From contig NZ_JACCBY010000002.1 of NCBI RefSeq assembly GCF_013409985.1, forward strand, positions 186,001 through 250,000: 64,000 nucleotides of DNA. Direction: 5' to 3'. Shown here in pieces: positions 63,654-64,000 of this stretch. Position 1 is the first letter of the stretch; each line of letters opens with the position of its first letter. The stretch comes from Sphingomonas melonis (GTDB lineage Bacteria > Pseudomonadota > Alphaproteobacteria > Sphingomonadales > Sphingomonadaceae). The notes beneath the pieces are model-generated. The model had not been told where the DNA came from. It did not search any database and saw only the letters and a list, made by a program, of their open reading frames with translations. The position numbers and the translations under genes were made by a program.

Positions 63654-64000
63654 ACCATTCGTCCCGGCGCATCAGTTGGTCATATTCGGCATAGGGTGCA
63701 TATTCCGGCACCAACTTGGCGGTGAACGGCGCGCTGCCGGTCAGCCAATGGCCCGCCGCCTCGATGAAATTGCTCATCGCGATCGTGGTGAAATCGGTGG
63801 TGACGATCTTGTCGCGCTTGCCCTCGGCATCGACCGGAGTTTCGATATAGCCGAACTGGTCGCGCTTCTTGCCGAGCGACCAATATTCGAAGCCGCCCGC
63901 GCGCCCCGCAACGTCCGGGAAACCGCCGCGCTCGGCGATCGCGCCGAGCAGCCCGAGCTGCAGGCTGTAGCCGGCACGGACCGCGGCGGCCGATGGCGGC
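63640..64000 (-). CDS. addB: Double-strand break repair nuclease AddB, C-terminal 119 residues, cut by window edge
   Basis: The minus-strand frame from the window edge to TGA 63642-63640 reads AVRAGYSLQLGLLGAIAERG, FEYWSLGKKRDQFGYIETP, SNFIEAAGHWLTGSAPFTAK and ends [14 protein letters not shown]. This matches the alphaproteobacterial AddB C-terminus, which belongs to the PD-(D/E)XK nuclease region. It overlaps the addA start by 14 nt. It is the partner subunit of AddA. Confidence 0.9.
   Translation of the reverse strand, partial: PPSAAAVRAGYSLQLGLLGAIAERGGFPDVAGRAGGFEYWSLGKKRDQFGYIETPVDAEGKRDKIVTTDFTTIAMSNFIEAAGHWLTGSAPFTAKLVPEYAPYAEYDQLMRRDEWYGRD

Overview
The window is chromosomal DNA from a GC-rich alphaproteobacterium, most likely Sphingomonas or a close sphingomonad. 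The basis is gene order and protein type: ispD / dusB-ntrBC-ntrYX-hfq-hflX facing mazG, an Hfq with two Sm domains, a TIGR01782-like TonB-dependent receptor, addAB-trxA, argJ-IMPase next to secA, and many dispersed palindromic intergenic repeats. No rRNA, CRISPR array, prophage, transposase or integrase was seen. Two tRNA genes are present (Ser-UGA, Tyr-GUA).

Layout. 1-9922: 5' part of ispD on the minus strand, then dusB, the two nitrogen/redox two-component pairs ntrBC and ntrYX, tandem-domain hfq, and hflX. 9936-17719 (minus): a housekeeping chain read from right to left, mltB-like lytic transglycosylase, D-Ala-D-Ala carboxypeptidase, holB, metG, tatD, an MBL hydrolase, a membrane retropepsin-like protease and mazG, mostly joined by 4-nt overlaps. 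17814-23589: tRNA-Ser, a MarR/MFS/alpha-beta-hydrolase module with a paired operator, an SRPBCC-ADH-SDR operon, and tRNA-Tyr. 23744-29045: M28 peptidase, rlmB, ferredoxin, a 3-methyladenine glycosylase-type gene and an Nramp transporter. 29125-41495: a seven-gene glycogen/trehalose operon, glgP-glgB-glgC-glgA-pgm-glgX-treA, in which five of six junctions are stop/start overlaps. 41499-45362 (minus): cyoABCD quinol oxidase. 45812-48719: a TonB-dependent receptor broken by one frameshift. 48816-52301: CoA transferase, several very small proteins, YjbQ and a lipoprotein. 53100-60171: secA, TonB-like protein, argJ, IMPase, trxA. 60231-64000 (minus): addA and the 3' end of addB.

How the genes work together. 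The glycogen block is self-contained: GlgC makes ADP-glucose, GlgA polymerises it, GlgB branches, GlgP and GlgX degrade, Pgm links glucose-1-P to glucose-6-P, and a secreted trehalase adds glucose from outside. ntrBC/ntrYX are the classic alphaproteobacterial nitrogen and redox sensors; this NtrX lacks the sigma-54 contact loop.

The most unusual content is repeat biology. There are three MITE-like elements of about 300-326 bp with 17-18-bp terminal inverted repeats (26187-26512, 52444-52742, 52745-53051). A different element of about 307 bp is present as a tandem triplicate (58906-59828). Both families carry the same 108-bp palindromic core. A third palindromic element lies inside the glgX reading frame and is translated (38411-38508). 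Other points of note are the tandem Hfq, a 4-codon relay ORF between the carboxypeptidase and holB at a place where other alphaproteobacteria carry tmk, and a paired MarR operator.
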